Source of the DNA: Candidatus Kuenenia stuttgartensis | GTDB taxonomy: Bacteria > Planctomycetota > UBA1135 > UBA2386 | DNA length: 7,071 nt | Direction: 5' to 3' | Assembly (NCBI GenBank): GCA_945861365.1 | Contig: CAMAUH010000225.1 | Coordinates: 1-7,071 of the forward strand | Shown here: positions 5,297 to 7,071 of the stretch, piece by piece | Position numbering within the stretch: position 1 is the first letter of the stretch | Layout: the number at the start of each line of letters is the position of its first letter | Made by a program: the position numbers and the translations under genes | Notes under the pieces: model-generated | The model's database searches: none | Told to the model about the DNA's origin: nothing | The model's input: only the letters and a program-made list of their open reading frames with translations

Positions 5297-6394
5297 ATGG
5301 ACTGGCTCACCATCTTCTTGTTCGTCGTGGGCCTCGTACTGCTGGTGCTCGGCGCCGACTGCCTGGTCAAGGGCGCCTCCCGCGTGGCCGCTGCGGCCGG
5401 CGTGTCCTCGCTGGTCATCGGCCTGACGGTCGTCGCGTTCGGCACCAGCGCCCCCGAGATGGCGGTCAGCGTGCAGGCGGCGTGGTCGGGTCAGGCCGAC
5501 ATGGCGATCGCCAACGTCGTCGGCAGCAACATCTTCAACGTGCTGTTCATCCTCGGCGCGTCGGCGTTGATCGTGCCGCTGGTGGTGGCGCAGCAACTGG
5601 TGCGGCGCGACGTGCCGATCATGATCGCGATGTCGATCGCGCTGTGGCTGCTCGGTCGCGACGGGATGCTGACGCGCCTGGAAGGGGCGACGCTGTTCGC
5701 GCTGCTGATCGCCTACACGGTCTGGATCATCCGCGTCAGCCGCCGCGAATCGAAGGCAGTCGAGGCCGAATACGAAGGGGAGTACGGCGGCGAGGCCAAC
5801 AAGCGGCACCCGATGTGGCAGAGCATCGGCTGGGTGGTAGCGGGACTGGTCCTGCTGGTGCTCGGCTCCAACTGGCTCGTCACCGGCGCCGTCGCGTTCG
5901 CCAAGTGGATGGGCGTCGACGACGTGGTCGTCGGTCTGACCATCGTCGCCGCCGGCACCTCGCTGCCGGAGGTGGCGACCTCGCTGACCGCTGCCTGGAA
6001 GGGCGAACGCGACATCGCCGTCGGCAACGTCGTCGGCAGCAACATCTTCAACATCATGGGCGTGCTGGGCATGTCCTGCATGGTCTCGCCGAGTGGCCTT
6101 ACGTTGCTCGAGTCGATGGCCGGCTTCGACGTACCCGTGATGATCGCGGTGGCGTTCGCCTGCCTGCCGTTCTTCGCCCCCGGCTTCACGATCCCGCGCT
6201 GGCAGGGCGTGGTGTTCCTGCTGTACTACGGCGCCTACACGACCTACCTGGTGCTGGACGCCAAACGGCACGAGGCCAAGGCCGCCTATGCCTCGGCCAT
6301 GCTGCAGTTCGTGATCCCGTTGACGACGCTGACCCTGGTAGTGGTCGCCTTCCGCGTGCTGCGCCACGCGCGGCGGAACGGCACCGCCACCTGA
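5297..6394 (+). CDS. Calcium/sodium antiporter, CaCA superfamily (YrbG type)
   Basis: An inner-membrane exchanger that would extrude Ca2+ (or a related cation) against Na+ or H+. The 365-residue protein has about ten hydrophobic segments in two inverted halves joined by an acidic loop (about 148-172). Each half has one CaCA alpha-repeat: GTSAPE at 49-54 with VVGSNIFN at 74-81, and GTSLPE at 220-225 with VVGSNIFN at 245-252. Thr50, Ser51, Glu54, Ser77 and Asn81 match the ion-binding positions of NCX_Mj at the same numbers; Thr221, Ser222, Glu225 and Ser248 supply the second half. Position 252, Asp in NCX_Mj and NCKX, is Asn here. In repeat 1 the usual GN of GNVVGSN is AN (Ala72). The ATG at 5297 begins directly at the first membrane segment; it has no Shine-Dalgarno sequence. 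The substrate cannot be fixed from sequence. Confidence 0.92.
   Translation: MDWLTIFLFVVGLVLLVLGADCLVKGASRVAAAAGVSSLVIGLTVVAFGTSAPEMAVSVQAAWSGQADMAIANVVGSNIFNVLFILGASALIVPLVVAQQLVRRDVPIMIAMSIALWLLGRDGMLTRLEGATLFALLIAYTVWIIRVSRRESKAVEAEYEGEYGGEANKRHPMWQSIGWVVAGLVLLVLGSNWLVTGAVAFAKWMGVDDVVVGLTIVAAGTSLPEVATSLTAAWKGERDIAVGNVVGSNIFNIMGVLGMSCMVSPSGLTLLESMAGFDVPVMIAVAFACLPFFAPGFTIPRWQGVVFLLYYGAYTTYLVLDAKRHEAKAAYASAMLQFVIPLTTLTLVVVAFRVLRHARRNGTAT
5512..5539 (+). repeat. 28-base direct repeat, copy 1 (copy 2 at 6025-6052)
   Basis: The NVVGSNIFN codons of the two alpha-repeats are identical over 28 bases, 513 bases (171 codons) apart and in the same frame. The protein duplication is ancient in this family; identity at the DNA level reflects constrained residues and codon preference. 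Confidence 0.75.
6025..6052 (+). repeat. 28-base direct repeat, copy 2 (copy 1 at 5512-5539)
   Basis: This is the second alpha-repeat copy of the NVVGSNIFN codons, identical to 5512-5539. Recombination between the copies would remove 171 codons without shifting the frame. Confidence 0.75.
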
Positions 6395-6474
6395 CGCCCC
6401 CCCCCTCGCGCCAGGCACGAAAGCCGACACCGCTGTCGCCGGCGCCCCGCCCCGTCCCTACGCTCCCCGCCCCC
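6395..6474 (+). other. C-rich spacer between the exchanger and slyD
   Basis: These eighty bases are strongly C-rich on the plus strand. They contain a run of nine C (6397-6405) just after the exchanger stop and a small hairpin (CGACA 6425-6429, TGTCG 6434-6438, loop CCGC). The CTACGCT element follows at 6458-6473. The hairpin lacks a T-tract, so it is not a convincing terminator. The C>G bias is the kind of composition Rho loads on, which is inference. The two genes may be co-transcribed or slyD may have its own promoter here. Confidence 0.4.
6458..6473 (+). promoter_or_regulatory. C-rich element with TACGCT core directly before slyD
   Basis: CTACGCTCCCCGCCCC ends one base before the slyD ATG at 6475 and matches the element at 5261-5276 at 14 of 16 positions. 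If TACGCT is a -10 hexamer, transcription would begin within a few bases of the ATG, giving an almost leaderless mRNA. That would explain the missing Shine-Dalgarno sequence. Confidence 0.4.
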
Positions 6475-6963
6475 ATGAAACTCGCGATCGCCGACGGTCA
6501 CGTCGTGACCATCCACTACCGCCTCACCCTCGACGATGGCTCGATCGCCGACCAATCGTTCGGTGGGGATCCGCTCGTCTATCTGCACGGCGCCCAGAAC
6601 ATCGTGCCCGGCCTCGAACGCCAGCTGCTCGGCAAGAACGTCGGCGACAAGCTCGACGCGATCGTGCCGGCCAACGAAGGCTATGGCGACTACGACCCGG
6701 CCGCCGAGCAGGCGGTGCCGAAGTCGCAGTTCCCGCCCGAGGTGGCGGTCGGCATGGCGTTCCAGACGCGCGGCCGCAACAACCAACCGATGACGGTCTG
6801 GGTGCGCACGATCAAGGGCGACAAGGTCACGATCACCGCCAACCACCCGATGGCCGGCCAGAACCTGAACTTCCACGTCGAGGTGCTCGAAGTGCGCCGC
6901 GCCACGGCCGACGAGAAGAAGCACGGCCACGCGCACGGTCCGGGCGGCCACCACCACCACTGA
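6475..6963 (+). CDS. slyD: FKBP-type peptidyl-prolyl cis-trans isomerase, SlyD type
   Basis: A cytosolic prolyl isomerase and chaperone; SlyD proteins also bind Ni2+ and can help hydrogenase maturation. The 162-residue protein has the SlyD layout. The FKBP part is in two pieces (about 1-66 and 124-145): VTIHYRLTLDDGSIAD, then PLVYLHGAQNIVPGLERQL with VGDKL, and finally NHPMAGQNLNFHVEVLEVR. The insert-in-flap chaperone domain lies between them (about 67-123), starting at EGYGDYDPAAEQAVPKSQF. The tail from residue 150 is histidine-rich (HGHAHG, then four terminal His), a natural metal-binding tail shorter than that of E. coli SlyD and without its cysteines. No signal peptide is visible. The ATG at 6475 is the only sensible start, and the homology begins there. 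No hydrogenase or urease genes are in view, so chaperone and metal-buffering roles are the safer inference. Confidence 0.94.
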   Translation: MKLAIADGHVVTIHYRLTLDDGSIADQSFGGDPLVYLHGAQNIVPGLERQLLGKNVGDKLDAIVPANEGYGDYDPAAEQAVPKSQFPPEVAVGMAFQTRGRNNQPMTVWVRTIKGDKVTITANHPMAGQNLNFHVEVLEVRRATADEKKHGHAHGPGGHHHH

Positions 6964-6971
6964 TCGCGGTC

Positions 6972-6988
6972 GCGCCGTTCAGCGGCGC
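6972..6988. terminator. Possible G+C hairpin between convergent slyD and the right-edge gene
   Basis: GCGCCG (6972-6977) and CGGCGC (6983-6988) form a perfect six-pair stem with the five-base loop TTCAG, which contains the stop codon of the minus-strand gene. It has no T-tract, so at most it is a weak bidirectional terminator. It mirrors the hairpin at 24-47 at the other convergent junction. Confidence 0.25.
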
Positions 6989-7071
6989 AGGCCGAGCGTG
7001 ACACCGGCCGCGAGCGCTACCAACAGGCTCTGCAGGCCGACGAACAGCAGCGCCCGCCGGGTGAACTCCGA
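6979..7071 (-). CDS. C-terminal end of an unidentified membrane protein (N-terminal part outside the window)
   Basis: The minus strand is open from the right edge to a TGA at 6979-6981, giving 30 residues. They contain one clear hydrophobic helix, ALLFVGLQSLLVALAAGVTL, preceded by Arg-Arg and ending in Arg-Arg at the C-terminus. This fits a terminal transmembrane segment with cytosolic basic ends. The stop lies 15 bases from the slyD stop, in a convergent arrangement. The fragment is too short to name a family. Confidence 0.5.
   Translation of the reverse strand, partial: SEFTRRALLFVGLQSLLVALAAGVTLGLRR

Noticed and set aside
5261..6430. Minus-strand 389-codon frame opposite the exchanger
   Set aside because: His/Asp/Arg-rich shadow; the plus strand encodes a clear membrane transporter with both alpha-repeats.
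6922..6960. Terminal HHHH in the FKBP suggesting an engineered affinity tag
   Set aside because: It is continuous with a HGHAHG stretch typical of natural SlyD tails, has only four terminal His, and is followed by ordinary genomic sequence with another gene end.
4510..6963. 817-codon plus-strand frame ending in the FKBP sequence, looking like a giant fusion protein
   Set aside because: Only the last 162 residues are protein-like; the rest is antisense to ATPase A or out of frame with the exchanger. The ATG at 6475 matches the SlyD N-terminus.
1..7071. Mobile element, CRISPR array, tRNA or defence system
   Set aside because: No transposase, integrase, terminal repeats, regularly spaced repeats or tRNA-like fold seen; repeats found are explained by paralogy or by the exchanger's internal duplication.

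Overview
The window is G+C-rich DNA (about two thirds G+C by eye) from a Gram-negative-type bacterium that carries type IV pilus or type II secretion ATPases. Long antisense shadow frames throughout are consistent with high G+C. The protein set (PilT, two PilB/GspE-type ATPases, a type I GTP cyclohydrolase, a SlyD-type FKBP, a YrbG-like exchanger) does not fix the phylum. A myxobacterial or other deltaproteobacterial lineage, Planctomycetota, or a high-G+C proteobacterium would all fit.

Minus strand, 5108 down to 35: four tightly packed genes that look like one transcription unit. In transcription order they are a PilB/GspE-type ATPase (ATPase A, 5108-3444), the retraction ATPase PilT (3417-2353), a second PilB/GspE-type ATPase with an MshEN-type N-terminal domain (ATPase B, 2348-657), and folE (about 631-35). 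The gaps are 26, 4 and 25 bases. pilT and ATPase B have clear Shine-Dalgarno sequences, which set their starts well inside the longest open frames. The window shows three pilus-class motors but none of the usual PilC/M/N/O/P/Q scaffold genes.

Plus strand, 5297 to 6963: a sodium/calcium exchanger of the YrbG type (5297-6394) diverges from the ATPase operon across a 188-base intergenic region. It is followed after 80 C-rich bases by a SlyD-type FKBP prolyl isomerase with a natural histidine-rich tail (6475-6963). Neither gene has a Shine-Dalgarno sequence. Both are preceded by the same 16-base C-rich element containing a TACSCT core (14 of 16 bases identical).

At both edges there are gene ends that run into these units convergently: the last 12 codons of a plus-strand gene meeting folE (3-41), and the last 30 codons of a minus-strand membrane protein meeting slyD (6979-7071).

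The genes are recognisable housekeeping and motility functions, and I do not see a clear novel defence or mobile system. The points most worth checking are: the possible c-di-GMP control of only one of two paralogous pilus motors; the altered Walker B neighbourhood of the other; the shared element upstream of the exchanger and slyD; and a nested inverted-repeat structure in the divergent intergenic region. No tRNA, rRNA, CRISPR array or insertion sequence was seen. No gene-free stretch exceeds 300 bases.
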